Of a stretch of DNA of 64,000 bases, positions 16,369 through 24,436 are shown piece by piece (position 1 is the first letter of the stretch; the number at the start of each line of letters is the position of its first letter). The DNA lies in NCBI RefSeq assembly GCF_026340305.1, contig NZ_JAPEPI010000002.1, forward strand, positions 2,852,001 to 2,916,000. Reading direction: 5' to 3'. A model generated the notes under the pieces. The model was given only the letters and a program-made list of their open reading frames with translations. It searched no databases and had not been told where the DNA came from. This stretch comes from Streptomyces sp. NBC_01381 (GTDB taxonomy: Bacteria > Actinomycetota > Actinomycetes > Streptomycetales > Streptomycetaceae). The position numbers and the translations under genes were made by a program.

Positions 16369-16384
16369 GGCCCTTCGGAGGGCC
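16369..16384. terminator. Hairpin terminator after the alpha/beta hydrolase
   Basis: GGCCCT-TCGG-AGGGCC, a perfect 6-bp stem with a stable tetraloop, 41 bp after the stop at 16328. No T-tract follows, as is usual in Streptomyces. Confidence 0.5.
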
Positions 16385-16415
16385 GCTGTCAGTGGCGTTG
16401 GCTAACGTTCATGGC

Positions 16416-16799
16416 ATGTCTCGAGCTCATGCCAAAGCCGCCCATGTCACGGGCGACGACGTACGCCGTATCGCCCTGGCCCTGCCGGATACGACGGAGA
16501 AGATCGCCTGGAGCATGCCCACCTTCCGGGTGGCCGGGAAGATGTTCGCCACGCTGCCCGAGGACGAGACGTCCATCGCCGTGCGCTGCCCGAAGGAGGA
16601 GCGGGACGAGCTGGTCCTCGCGGAGCCGGACAAGTTCTGGATCGCCGACCACGAGGCGATGTTCGCCTGGGTGCGCGCACGCCTCTCGGCGCTCGACACG
16701 GCCGAGCTGACCGACATCCTCGCCGACTCCTGGCGCCAGGCCGCCCCCACCCGACTCCTGGACGCCTACCCGGAGGTGGGAGTGCCGCCGACGGACTGA
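16416..16799 (+). CDS. MmcQ/YjbR-family protein
   Basis: 127 residues from ATG 16416. The family pattern is present: DVRRIALALPDTTEKIAWSM near the start, FRVAGKMFATL, then PDKFWIADH and a C-terminal ELTDILADSWRQAAPTRLLD. MmcQ/YjbR proteins have a CyaY-like fold and a proposed nucleic-acid-binding role, with no firm function. There is no ribosome-binding site. A TAACGT box ends 8 bp before the ATG, so the transcript may be leaderless. It is convergent with the transketolase gene 13 bp away. Confidence 0.85.
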   Translation: MSRAHAKAAHVTGDDVRRIALALPDTTEKIAWSMPTFRVAGKMFATLPEDETSIAVRCPKEERDELVLAEPDKFWIADHEAMFAWVRARLSALDTAELTDILADSWRQAAPTRLLDAYPEVGVPPTD

Positions 16800-16811
16800 C
16801 GCGGGATCGCC

Positions 16812-17717
16812 CTACGCGGCCCCCAGAAACCCGGTGATCCGCTCCCGCAGGGACCGCACGTCGAGGCCGTGCGCGGCCAGGTGCTCGTCGATCTGCCCGT
16901 AGCGGCGCAGCTCGGCCCGGCCGACGCCGAGCCCGAGGACCCGGTGCGGGAGGTCGGCCAGCGCGTCGTTCGCGGCGGCGGTGGAGGTTCCGGCCAGATA
17001 GGGCTCGACGATCACGACGTCGGCGGTATGCGCCGCCCCCACGGCCCGGCGCAGGGCCTCCGCGTCGAAGGGCCGCACCGTGGTCGCGTACAGCACGCCG
17101 ACGTCGAGCCCCTCGGTCGCGGCGAGGACGTCGTCCAGCATCGGGCCGACGGCGATCACGACCCCGGCACGGCCCTCGCGCACGGTGCGGAAGCGTGCCC
17201 CGTCGACCGGCAGGGCCTGAGCGTTCGACTGCACCGAAAGACGGACGTAGACCTTGTCGTCGCCGGCGGCGACCGCGTGCCGCAGCAGGGTCTCCGCCTC
17301 ATCCGGGTGCCCCGGCACATGCACGGTCCAGCCGTCCAGGGTGTCGAGCAGCGCCACGTCTCCCGGTGACATATGGGTGAAGCCGCCGGCGGGCCAGTCG
17401 AACGAGGCGGCCGCGCTGACCAGCACCCCGCCCACGCCCTGGTGCCCGAAGTCCAGCTTGAGCTGCTCGAACGGCCGCTCCACGAGAAAGCTCGCGAAGG
17501 TGTGCACGACGGGCCGCAGACCGGCGAGGGCGAGACCGGCCCCGGCGCCGACGAGCAGCTGCTCCCGTATCCCGACGTTGATCACCCGGTCCGGGTGCTT
17601 GCGCCGGGTGTCCTTGAACGCGTCCGCTCCGATCTCGGCGAGGACGACGGCGACGCGGGGGTCTTCGTCGAGCAGCCGCGAGACGACGGGGGCGAAGCGA
17701 TCACGCATGGTGTCCAT
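16812..17717 (-). CDS. Transketolase, C-terminal subunit (split enzyme)
   Basis: 301 residues from ATG 17717 (GGAGG upstream). It corresponds to the pyrimidine-binding plus C-terminal domains of transketolase: VAVVLAEIGADAFKDTRRKH, then the PYR-domain Glu region in VINVGIREQLLVGAGAGLAL, and after ~175 the C-terminal domain (VVIAVGPMLDDVLAATEGLD). The partner N-terminal (PP-binding) subunit is immediately upstream. Together they make a thiamine-diphosphate enzyme that moves two-carbon ketol units between sugars. Streptomyces also carry full-length transketolase, so the split pair probably serves a specialised sugar or secondary-metabolite route. Confidence 0.88.
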   Translation of the reverse strand: MDTMRDRFAPVVSRLLDEDPRVAVVLAEIGADAFKDTRRKHPDRVINVGIREQLLVGAGAGLALAGLRPVVHTFASFLVERPFEQLKLDFGHQGVGGVLVSAAASFDWPAGGFTHMSPGDVALLDTLDGWTVHVPGHPDEAETLLRHAVAAGDDKVYVRLSVQSNAQALPVDGARFRTVREGRAGVVIAVGPMLDDVLAATEGLDVGVLYATTVRPFDAEALRRAVGAAHTADVVIVEPYLAGTSTAAANDALADLPHRVLGLGVGRAELRRYGQIDEHLAAHGLDVRSLRERITGFLGAA

Positions 17718-17822
17718 GACAGAGGTACCTCCGAGAAAAGCTGACGTGGGAGTGAGGGAGGGGAGGAGCGGCGCGGGTCCGTCGGCGGCGGTACGGCTAG
17801 GCCCTCGGGCCGCGGCCAGCCC

Positions 17823-18551
17823 TCAGGCGAGCTTGGGCTCGCTCACCGGGCCTTTCGGCTCGACCCGCGCCACGACCACGCGCGGCCGCCCCGGATGCGG
17901 CGCGGTGAACGCCGCGTACAGCGCGTCGTGATCGCGGCCGTCGACGGTCTCGGCCGACCACCCGGCGGCCTCGAAGCGCGCGGCGATGCCGCCGGGCCGG
18001 GCATGTCGTGCGGAGGCGTTGTCGATCACGACGGTGTGCAGCCGTTCGAGGCCGGAAGGACCCGCGAAGGCGATGGCCTCGTGATTGCTGCCCTCGTCGA
18101 GCTCCGCGTCCCCCACGAGCACCCACACCCGCGGCTCGGCGAGCCCGCGCGCCCCGAGCCCCAGCGCCGTGCCCACCGCGAGCGGAAGACCGTGCCCGAG
18201 CGATCCGCTCCCGATCTCGACCCCCGGCACGAGCACCCGGTCCGGGTGGTGCCCCAGCGGAGAGTCGTACGCCCCGAAGCCCTCGAGCCAGTCGACCGGT
18301 ACGAAGCCCTTGGCGGCGAGGACGGCGTAGTACGCCATGGGCCCGTGCCCCTTGGAGAGCAGGAACCGGTCGCGCTCCGGGTCGTCCGCGCGCTCCGGTG
18401 TGACCCTGAGCACCCTGTCGTAGAGCACCCAGAGGGCGTCGAGGGTCGACGTAGCGGCCGGCCCATGCTTCTCGTCCCCCGTCATCCGCCCCATGAGTCC
18501 CGGAAGATCTGCGTATCCGTACGCGTGTAGGCGTTCCGTTGTCGTCGTCAT
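17823..18551 (-). CDS. Transketolase, N-terminal (ThDP-binding) subunit
   Basis: 242 residues from ATG 18551. The thiamine-diphosphate motif GDx(25-30)N appears as VGDAELDEGSNHEA...VIDNAS, with D in place of the usual GDGE glycine (GDAELDEG). FLLSKGHGPMAYYAVLA and GSLGHGLPLAVGTALGLG are standard phosphate/ThDP-domain segments. It is the first gene of the pair with the C-terminal subunit, separated by 105 bp, which is longer than usual and may hold a second start site. The gene lies just upstream of tRNA-Pro on the opposite strand. Confidence 0.88.
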   Translation of the reverse strand: MTTTTERLHAYGYADLPGLMGRMTGDEKHGPAATSTLDALWVLYDRVLRVTPERADDPERDRFLLSKGHGPMAYYAVLAAKGFVPVDWLEGFGAYDSPLGHHPDRVLVPGVEIGSGSLGHGLPLAVGTALGLGARGLAEPRVWVLVGDAELDEGSNHEAIAFAGPSGLERLHTVVIDNASARHARPGGIAARFEAAGWSAETVDGRDHDALYAAFTAPHPGRPRVVVARVEPKGPVSEPKLA

Positions 18552-18682
18552 GCCACCGAGCGTGCAACCTCAAGCTCGCTTGAGGTCAACAGGGCGGGAA
18601 AGGCGTGAGCGATCACCGGCCGGAGTGCGGTATTGTTTCGGTGCGCGTTCAGCCAGGGGGAAACCCCAGGTCACACGGGCAA

Positions 18683-18756
<74 letters not shown>

Positions 18757-18770
18757 CGGAAACGTCGCAG

Positions 18771-18798
18771 GTAGGGGTCACCTTAGGGTGGCCCCTAC
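18771..18798. terminator. Terminator after tRNA-Pro
   Basis: GTAGGGGTCACC-TTA-GGGTGGCCCCTAC forms a 12-bp stem with one G:T wobble, followed by TTCGTGTTT, 15 bp after the tRNA. A near copy occurs at 55108-55131. Confidence 0.8.
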
Positions 18799-18933
18799 TT
18801 CGTGTTTGGGAGCAATTCTCGGAGCGGGGAGCTGCTCCCTGTGCTCCCTGGGAGCGGGAGTCTGGGAGCGACGTCAACTGGGGGTCGACGGGTGGTCACC
18901 CGGCCGCCTTCTGAAGAACGCGATGGTGCCGTC

Positions 18934-19074
18934 ATGGTGAGACGCAGTCGTGGTCACAGGGTTCGGCGTCCGGTGCGCTCCAGGGTGACCGAAACGGTCA
19001 TCACCACGGTGCTCGTGTCGCTGGTCGTGATCACCTTCGGCGCGCTCCTCATCCACACCCTCACTGGCCGCTAG
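18934..19074 (+). CDS. Small single-span membrane peptide (hypothetical)
   Basis: 46 residues from ATG 18934: a strongly basic N-terminus (MVRRSRGHRVRRPVRSRVTE) followed by a hydrophobic helix (TVITTVLVSLVVITFGALLI) and a short polar end. The charge pattern predicts an inner-membrane protein with a cytoplasmic N-terminus. No good ribosome-binding site is visible and no family is recognised. The surrounding 18.8-19.35 kb otherwise shows no gene on either strand. It could be a toxin-like peptide or a chance frame. Confidence 0.35.
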   Translation: MVRRSRGHRVRRPVRSRVTETVITTVLVSLVVITFGALLIHTLTGR

Positions 19075-19349
19075 CGCCCTCTTCGAACTCCCGTGCCGGG
19101 CAAGTCCGCTCACCCAAGGTTCTCCCTGTGCGGCGGGGCGGCACGGGCTTTGCGGGCAGAGTCGCCCGCTCCGGAAGCACCACCGACGAATGGAACCCGC
19201 TGTGAAGCAACGACTGGACCAGTCGGGCGTCGGGGTTGGGAAAGATCTGCACGACGCCGACTCGGCGCCAGTTGCCTGATGTGCGGTCAGTTGGAGCACG
19301 AGGCGGCATCGCGGGAAGTGGCGGGCTGCAGTCATGGATGGCGCTCGTG

Positions 19350-21032
19350 TCACAGCTCCCATGCGTCTGAGAGAGCGCCGAGTAGCTGGCCTTGACGTGT
19401 TTCCAGCAGAGTGGGGGTCCATGCATCGTGTTGCAGAACCTGACTGGTGAGGACGAAGTTGACGGCGCCCAATTTGCCGGTGAAGTACTTCTCCTTCTTG
19501 ACCGCGAAGTCGTAGGTCTGCGCCTCAGAGTTCTTCCTGCGGTTGAGGAGGACGAGGTTGCCCAGGCGGTGGATCCACCAGTCCCGTTCTTCTTCGCTGA
19601 AATCGACGAGCCACTGCGATTCCGGCTTTGGGTTCTGCGGTAGCACGTGCTCTACCGTGATCAACGGGTGGGTGTAGACGGCCCCGGAGTCCTGGGCGAG
19701 CATTTCATCCAAGCGAAGCAGGATGTACTTGCGGGTCTTGGTATCGAGGTACAGCGGCCCGGCGAGGCGCTCACGGGTAGCTGCGCACTCGTCCTCGGTC
19801 AGCGTAAGCGAGGGTGCGTCGAGCCCGTGGCCGGCGTCGAGTTCCTTGAGCAGGTCCGCGAAGCGCTGGACGCGCGGTGTGGTGTAGATCCGGCGAATGA
19901 ACATGCTGGCGGCGAGTCGCTCCAGGGCGCGGAGGAACCGGTCGAGCCAGTCAGGATCGTCGCCCTGATAGCGCAGCGCCCACAGCACGGAGGGTCGCCA
20001 GTCGTTGTTGTCGAGCTGCGAGAGGCGCCGGAACCAGGCGTTGACGGGCTCGGCGTCCGTCGGCGCGCCATAGCTGTGGTCGCGGATCTGCTCGTACGCG
20101 TCGGCGTACGGCACCAGGACATCGTCGACGAAGTCCTGAGCCTTGCCCGGCAGGAAATGCCGGTTGAGGACCTGCTCGGGGAACTCTCTGAGCAACTCCT
20201 TCTTGGCTCGCTCCTTAGCGAAGATCATTCGCAGGTGTAGGAACAGGTCGGCGAAGTCATCCCGTCCCAGGGCCTCCTCGGCGTCCTCCCACTTGGTGGT
20301 GCACGCGTCGGCGGCGTCCGGGGCCGCGGAGAGATCCCCGATGATGCGCGACTTGAAGATGTCGGCCGGGGAGAGGTCCAAACCCCGGGCATTCATGACG
20401 CTGAAGATACGGTAGGCGCCATGCAGGTCAGGGGTGCTCACGACGACGAGATACGTCTGCTTGAGCAGCATCTGAGCCAGCTCCACGCGACGTTGCTCAG
20501 GCCAGGGGGCGAGCTTCTCGAGAAGCGCCCCTGCGTTGGACTGGATGGCGCATTGCGCGTCGGTCTTGAAGGTGGCTGGCTTCCGGTCCAGCAGGTCGTT
20601 GATCGCGCCGCTGGTCTGCACGTTGCTGCGGAAGAAGTCGGCATCCTTACTACGCAAGGTCAGCCGGGCCTTGGGCGCAAGCCCGAGTGTGATGCTGCCC
20701 GGTTCGACCACCGTATTGGAGATCTCTCGCGCCACATCAGGATCTCCTGCCAGATCCCGCAGCACCGCCAGCAGGATGGTGAGGGTGGTCAGCCGCTGCT
20801 GCCCATCGATCACTTCCGCCCAAGCATCCTGCGGCCCCTTGACCAGAACGATGGCGCCGAGGAAGTACGGCTCATCACCACCGCTCTCCAGCGTTTCAGC
20901 GAGGTCGTCCAGCAGTTGTTCCGCGTGCTCGACCTGCCAGGCGTACGGGCGTTGGTAGTTCGGGATGTGGAAGTCGTAGTCGCTGCAGAAGACCTTGTAC
21001 AGCGGGACCTCGTGCGCATCGAGCTGCTTCAT
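19350..21032 (-). CDS. DUF262/DUF1524 protein (GmrSD-like nuclease), defence candidate
   Basis: 560 residues from ATG 21032 (GTG at 21038 possible; GGGGAG lies just before both). The N-terminal DUF262 ParB-like nucleotide-binding domain starts YKVFCSDYDFHIPNYQRPYA and has the DGQQRLTTLT motif. The C-terminal DUF1524 HNH-type nuclease domain shows ITVEHVLPQNPKPESQW, then HRLGNLVLLNRRKNSEAQ. This is the layout of GmrSD, a type IV restriction enzyme that cuts DNA with modified cytosines, and of related stand-alone antiphage DUF262 proteins. GmrS and GmrD parts are fused here. It lies at the tRNA-proximal end of an accessory region, as expected for a defence gene. Confidence 0.87.
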   Translation of the reverse strand: MKQLDAHEVPLYKVFCSDYDFHIPNYQRPYAWQVEHAEQLLDDLAETLESGGDEPYFLGAIVLVKGPQDAWAEVIDGQQRLTTLTILLAVLRDLAGDPDVAREISNTVVEPGSITLGLAPKARLTLRSKDADFFRSNVQTSGAINDLLDRKPATFKTDAQCAIQSNAGALLEKLAPWPEQRRVELAQMLLKQTYLVVVSTPDLHGAYRIFSVMNARGLDLSPADIFKSRIIGDLSAAPDAADACTTKWEDAEEALGRDDFADLFLHLRMIFAKERAKKELLREFPEQVLNRHFLPGKAQDFVDDVLVPYADAYEQIRDHSYGAPTDAEPVNAWFRRLSQLDNNDWRPSVLWALRYQGDDPDWLDRFLRALERLAASMFIRRIYTTPRVQRFADLLKELDAGHGLDAPSLTLTEDECAATRERLAGPLYLDTKTRKYILLRLDEMLAQDSGAVYTHPLITVEHVLPQNPKPESQWLVDFSEEERDWWIHRLGNLVLLNRRKNSEAQTYDFAVKKEKYFTGKLGAVNFVLTSQVLQHDAWTPTLLETRQGQLLGALSDAWEL

Positions 21033-21447
21033 GTCCACATGCTCCCCGACTGCGACGTCGACGGATAGGGAAGGATGGCGCTGCTTGATGGGCGTCCCGC
21101 TGCGTGGCGTAGCAGCGATCTTTTCGAGCCCCACAGCTTCAACATGTCTCATCCCTCCATGCGGCAGGACTCGTGCGGAGGCACCACGCGCCTGATGATC
21201 TTGCTTTTATCGACCGTTCGCAGCCGCTCGACGAACAGGCGGACGAAGCGGCTCGGGGATCCAGTACAGCGAGGACCCGCTGTTCTGAGGTCGTCGGCAG
21301 AAGCTCCCGCCGCCTTGCGAGAAGGGCTTCGGCGGCGCGGGCGGGGCGATACTGATGTTGACTGTTGCCCTGCCGCCGGGCCGGCCTCGGACGCGGGCCC
21401 GGTTGGTGGGCACGCACCTTTGTCGATGTCTCCGAGGGGAGCCGTTC

Positions 21448-22047
21448 ATGACCACGGCGAAAGACCTGTTCATCATCGCCTTGGACCTGAAGCATTCCGT
21501 GGGGCAGGGCGACTTGTCCCTCGCACTCGCGGGAGCAGAGCTGATCGATCTCATCGGTGCGGGGGCCCTCGCCGTGGACGGCGAGGGCATTGTGCCGGGT
21601 GGACAGGTGACGCTGGACGATCGGTTCATGGACGAGGCTGCGGCAGGGATCACTCGGCAGGCGCCCTACGAGCGGATCGAGGACTGGCTGTGGCGCCGTG
21701 GCCGAGATCTCTCGGCCGCGTACCAGGCTGCCCTGGAGGAGAACGGTGAGCTGAAGGCGCAGCGGAGCGGCCGGTTGCCCTTCGGCTCGGAACGCGTGGA
21801 ACTGCTCGATACGCCCGCGCGCCGCCGTGCAGCCGACCGCTGGAAAGAGAAGGAACCCGTCCTGGCCGCCCTCGCCTCGGTCGTGGGCATCGACGACGAA
21901 CGATCCGATGATGAGCCCGGCCTCGATGACGAGGCGGTGACGACCGTGGTGGCCGCCGTCCACGACGCGGTGATGGAGCTGGAGGCCGTACGCCAGAGGC
22001 GGACCATCGAGAACGCTGCCTTCGCCAACCTCTGGCGCGGACCGTGA
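21448..22047 (+). CDS. GPP34/GOLPH3-family phosphoprotein
   Basis: 199 residues from ATG 21448, with GAGGGGAG 7 bp upstream. The start TTAKDLFIIALDLKHSVGQG is the usual opening of actinobacterial GPP34 proteins (D-x-x-L--L----G-----L), followed by the paired AGAELIDLIGAGALAVDGEG and the later GRLPFGSERVELLDTPARRR. GOLPH3/Vps74 bind phosphatidylinositol-4-phosphate in eukaryotes. Streptomyces carry many GPP34 copies of undefined role, several linked to antibiotic clusters or mobile DNA. No partner is evident next to it. Confidence 0.82.
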   Translation: MTTAKDLFIIALDLKHSVGQGDLSLALAGAELIDLIGAGALAVDGEGIVPGGQVTLDDRFMDEAAAGITRQAPYERIEDWLWRRGRDLSAAYQAALEENGELKAQRSGRLPFGSERVELLDTPARRRAADRWKEKEPVLAALASVVGIDDERSDDEPGLDDEAVTTVVAAVHDAVMELEAVRQRRTIENAAFANLWRGP

Positions 22048-22204
22048 GCCGAGCCCGGCTTCGGGGCGCGGTCGAGTCCGACGGCGACGCGGTCGCACAG
22101 CCGTCGGGCGGGCGCCTACGGCATGTTCGTGGACCAGTTCCGGTCAGGGGCGCGCGGCCTACATCTGGAAACTGGGTATGCGTCCGGCCCACAGCCTGAT
22201 CACG

Positions 22205-22220
22205 GTGTCTCATGAGACAC
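22205..22220. repeat. Perfect 16-bp palindrome GTGTCTCATGAGACAC
   Basis: The left arm GTGTCTCA is the same 8-mer that ends both 48-bp junction repeats at 22405-22412 and 27157-27164, and C/GTGTCTCAG also occurs within each. This looks like a mobile-element end or recognition site rather than a gene operator. The rest of 22048-22260 has no credible gene. Confidence 0.5.
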
Positions 22221-22286
22221 GGCCAGGTCTGGAAAACGACGGGCACAGGATGCTCGCGCATCGCACTGCGGAGCGGGTGCGCGGCC

Positions 22287-22379
22287 CGGTCCGGCCGGGA
22301 GGTCACCTCCGTGTGGATGGACCTGGCGATGGCCGCTATGGCGCTGCCGGAGGGGACTGTCCAGGACGGTGTTATGTGA
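22287..22379 (+). pseudogene. ATP-dependent DNA ligase fragment (left copy)
   Basis: A short frame reading SGREVTSVWMDLAMAAMALP, then EGTVQDGVM and a stop, resembles the stretch of actinobacterial LigC/LigD-type ligases leading into motif III (LxxxTVLDGEL). It breaks at exactly the same codon as the ligase fragment at 26898-27130, and the same 48-bp sequence follows both. No start or rest of a ligase gene is present. Confidence 0.5.
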
Positions 22380-22412
22380 CCTGTGGGGGTGTCTCAGCCC
22401 CAAGGTGTCTCA
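22365..22412 (+). repeat. Junction repeat, left copy (48 bp)
   Basis: Shares 39 of 48 positions with 27117-27164 in the same orientation. Both begin GACGGTG-TATGT-ACCTG, contain TGTCTCAGCC and end GGTGTCTCA. The pair brackets the thioredoxin, PucR, reductase and desaturase genes. Confidence 0.6.
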
Positions 22413-22474
22413 GGCGGCGCAGCTCCCATAGACGAGACGAGACGGGCGTCGCGGCCACGTGCCGCAGCGGCCGC

Positions 22475-22813
22475 TCAGAGGTGGCCGTCCAGGAGCTTCC
22501 GTACCTCGGCGATGGCCATAGGCCCCGTGCCGTGCGCCACCGCCTCTCCCTCCTTCAGCAGGACGTAGGACGGGGCTGCGGTGATCCCGTATCGCCCGGT
22601 TGCGGCCGGACAACGCGTGATGTCGGTGCGGACGGCCGTCAGGCGGCCCGTGTAGTCGTCGGCGATGCCACCCACGACGAGGTCCATCACTCGGCAGGGC
22701 TCGATTGCCTTGGGCCATGTCCCGGTGAAGTATGCGAGGACCGGAACTCCGCTCATCCCGAGGATGAAATTGAACTCCGCGTCCTCACGGGGTCGGTGAA
22801 CCCGCTTTGCCAT
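22475..22813 (-). CDS. Thioredoxin-like protein with degenerate active site
   Basis: 112 residues from ATG 22813 (AGGAG 5 bp upstream). The thioredoxin fold is recognisable: PVLAYFTGTW, then VDL/TDITRCPAATGRYGITAA with the cis-Pro region APSYVLLKEGE, and a final helix. The canonical WCGPC is replaced by WPKAIEPCRV: the first cysteine is gone and the loop is longer by three residues. A further Cys at TRCP could pair with the remaining one. Disulfide reductase activity is therefore doubtful; peroxiredoxin-like or scaffold roles are possible. The upstream 22814-23209 region has no convincing gene. Confidence 0.75.
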   Translation of the reverse strand: MAKRVHRPREDAEFNFILGMSGVPVLAYFTGTWPKAIEPCRVMDLVVGGIADDYTGRLTAVRTDITRCPAATGRYGITAAPSYVLLKEGEAVAHGTGPMAIAEVRKLLDGHL

Positions 22814-23209
22814 GGAAGCTCCTGACCTCACGTTCCGTCATTCCATCCCTATCATCCCTCGCGCGGTGTGCCAGGCCGGCCCGGTCGGTCGTCCGGTTGG
22901 CCTGTCGGAAGGGAGGCACGGGGCCGTCGCAGGCCCAGATCACCGACCGGATGCTCGATGAGCGCGTCGACGAGGGGACCGGTGCACATCGTCCACCGGA
23001 TCCAGTCGAGCCGTATCCGCCACCGAGCTTCTCAGAGACAGCGCCCCCGACGGTCTTCTCGAGGCCTTGTCTGGTCTTCACATCAACCCCCGGTCTCAGC
23101 GTGCTCATGCCGCTCTTCCCTGGGCCGCATGAGCCAGTTGATGGGACCGAGGACGAGGCACGATTCCTGGACCGCTCGCGGACGCGGCCGTGGACGGCCG
23201 ACGTACGCG

Positions 23210-24349
23210 TCAGCTGACCCCAAGACCGACCGCCAGCGTCAGTTCAAGGACCCGGTGCGGCGATGCGAGATCCGGAAACAGCTCCCGCAGCTGCGACATC
23301 CGGTACCGGACCGTCTGGGGATGGACGAACAACGCCGCCGCCACCTCCTCCCGCCTGCCCTGGTGCAGCAGCCACTCCCGCAACGTCTCCTCCAGCCGCC
23401 GTGCGGTCGCGGCAGGCAAGGTCCGCAACGGTGCGAGGGCTCGGGCACGCAGGTCTGCGAACGCCTCCGCGTCGGCGCTCAGCACCAGCTCGGGCAGGTG
23501 GTCCTCGGTGTCGCGAATATCAGAGGAGAGGGAGCGTGCGCGTACGGCTCGCGCGTACGAGGCGGACGCACGAGTCCATGGCCGGGCCGGGCCGACCACG
23601 GCGGTGCGGTCGGTCAGCTGCCGCAAGAGATGTGACCGGTCGGCATCGGGGACGAGCAGCACACCGGTGGAATCCGGCAGATCGTCCAGGACGAGGGTGC
23701 TCGGGTCGAGCGCGCGGTAGGCAGGCCGGGCCTGGACGGCGGGCAGCAGGACCGCGGTCAGCGAAACCGGAGGCTGCCACCCGGCCCGTTGAACAGAGGC
23801 CAGCAGCACGTCCGGGCTCGCGCCGGCGAGGAGGTCACGGGCCAGCTGTTCCAGGTGGCGCTCGTGGGCCCTGCCCCGGGCGGCCAGTTCGTCGGCGTGG
23901 CCCGCCGCGCTCGCGGCGGAGAGCTCGTCGATGTAGGCGAAGGTCAGCTCGGCGAACTTGGCGACCTCGGCTGCGGGCAGACCTGCGGGTACGGCTCCCG
24001 CTGCCAGGCATCGCCAGGCCACGCGGGCGCCGACGCGGTAGGCGCTGAGCAGGGCATCCATCGAACGGCCGTCGCGCACCTCGCCGCGGCCCAGCTCGTA
24101 GGCTGCGTCACCGGCGTCGCCGCCTGTGGCGTTCCCGCTCGCGAGGTCCAGGTAGTGCCCCAGGGCGGTGCGGACGGCTCGGCGGATGGTGCCGCCCATG
24201 CGGCCCGACAGGGCGTTGGCGTAGGAGGGGACCTCGTCGATGATCGCCTGGACAACCTCGTCGGCGGTGGTCTTCAGCACGGCCCGAAGTGCGGTGACCG
24301 TCGTCTCATCCAAGGCCAGTTCGCTGGCCCTCCGGATTGCTTGGCTCAT
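23210..24349 (-). CDS. PucR/CdaR-family transcriptional regulator
   Basis: 379 residues from ATG 24349. The C-terminal PucR HTH (~315-375) is clear: LEETLREWLLHQGRREEVAA, then LFVHPQTVRYRMSQLRELFP and ELTLAVGL. The middle (~165-300) matches the GGDEF-like sensory region of CdaR-type proteins. The N-terminal ~150 residues form a helical domain (RsbR/DUF-like, ADEVVQAIIDEVPSYANALS). It is divergent from the ferredoxin reductase/desaturase operon, 87 bp between the start codons, with the inverted repeat TTGTTC-n5-GAACAA near its own start, so it probably controls that operon. Close relatives control desaturase/alkane-type operons in actinobacteria (family inference). Confidence 0.88.
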   Translation of the reverse strand: MSQAIRRASELALDETTVTALRAVLKTTADEVVQAIIDEVPSYANALSGRMGGTIRRAVRTALGHYLDLASGNATGGDAGDAAYELGRGEVRDGRSMDALLSAYRVGARVAWRCLAAGAVPAGLPAAEVAKFAELTFAYIDELSAASAAGHADELAARGRAHERHLEQLARDLLAGASPDVLLASVQRAGWQPPVSLTAVLLPAVQARPAYRALDPSTLVLDDLPDSTGVLLVPDADRSHLLRQLTDRTAVVGPARPWTRASASYARAVRARSLSSDIRDTEDHLPELVLSADAEAFADLRARALAPLRTLPAATARRLEETLREWLLHQGRREEVAAALFVHPQTVRYRMSQLRELFPDLASPHRVLELTLAVGLGVS

Positions 24350-24353
24350 GTTT

Positions 24354-24370
24354 TTGTTCCCTGCGAACAA
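24354..24370. promoter_or_regulatory. 17-bp inverted repeat between regulator and desaturase operon
   Basis: TTGTTC-CCTGC-GAACAA, perfect 6-bp arms, 4 bp before the PucR-type start codon and 66 bp before the reductase start. Candidate binding site of the divergent regulator. Confidence 0.5.
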
Positions 24371-24436
24371 TTCAGTCGACCAGATTCACGTCCTGTGGTC
24401 AGGACTTTACGCCTTGAGGCGCACCAAGCTGGGGTC

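Noticed and set aside
22785..23108. 107-codon minus-strand frame upstream of the thioredoxin-like gene
   Set aside because: It overlaps the thioredoxin start in another frame, lacks family motifs and ends in an Arg/Gly-rich tail. Not supported as a gene.
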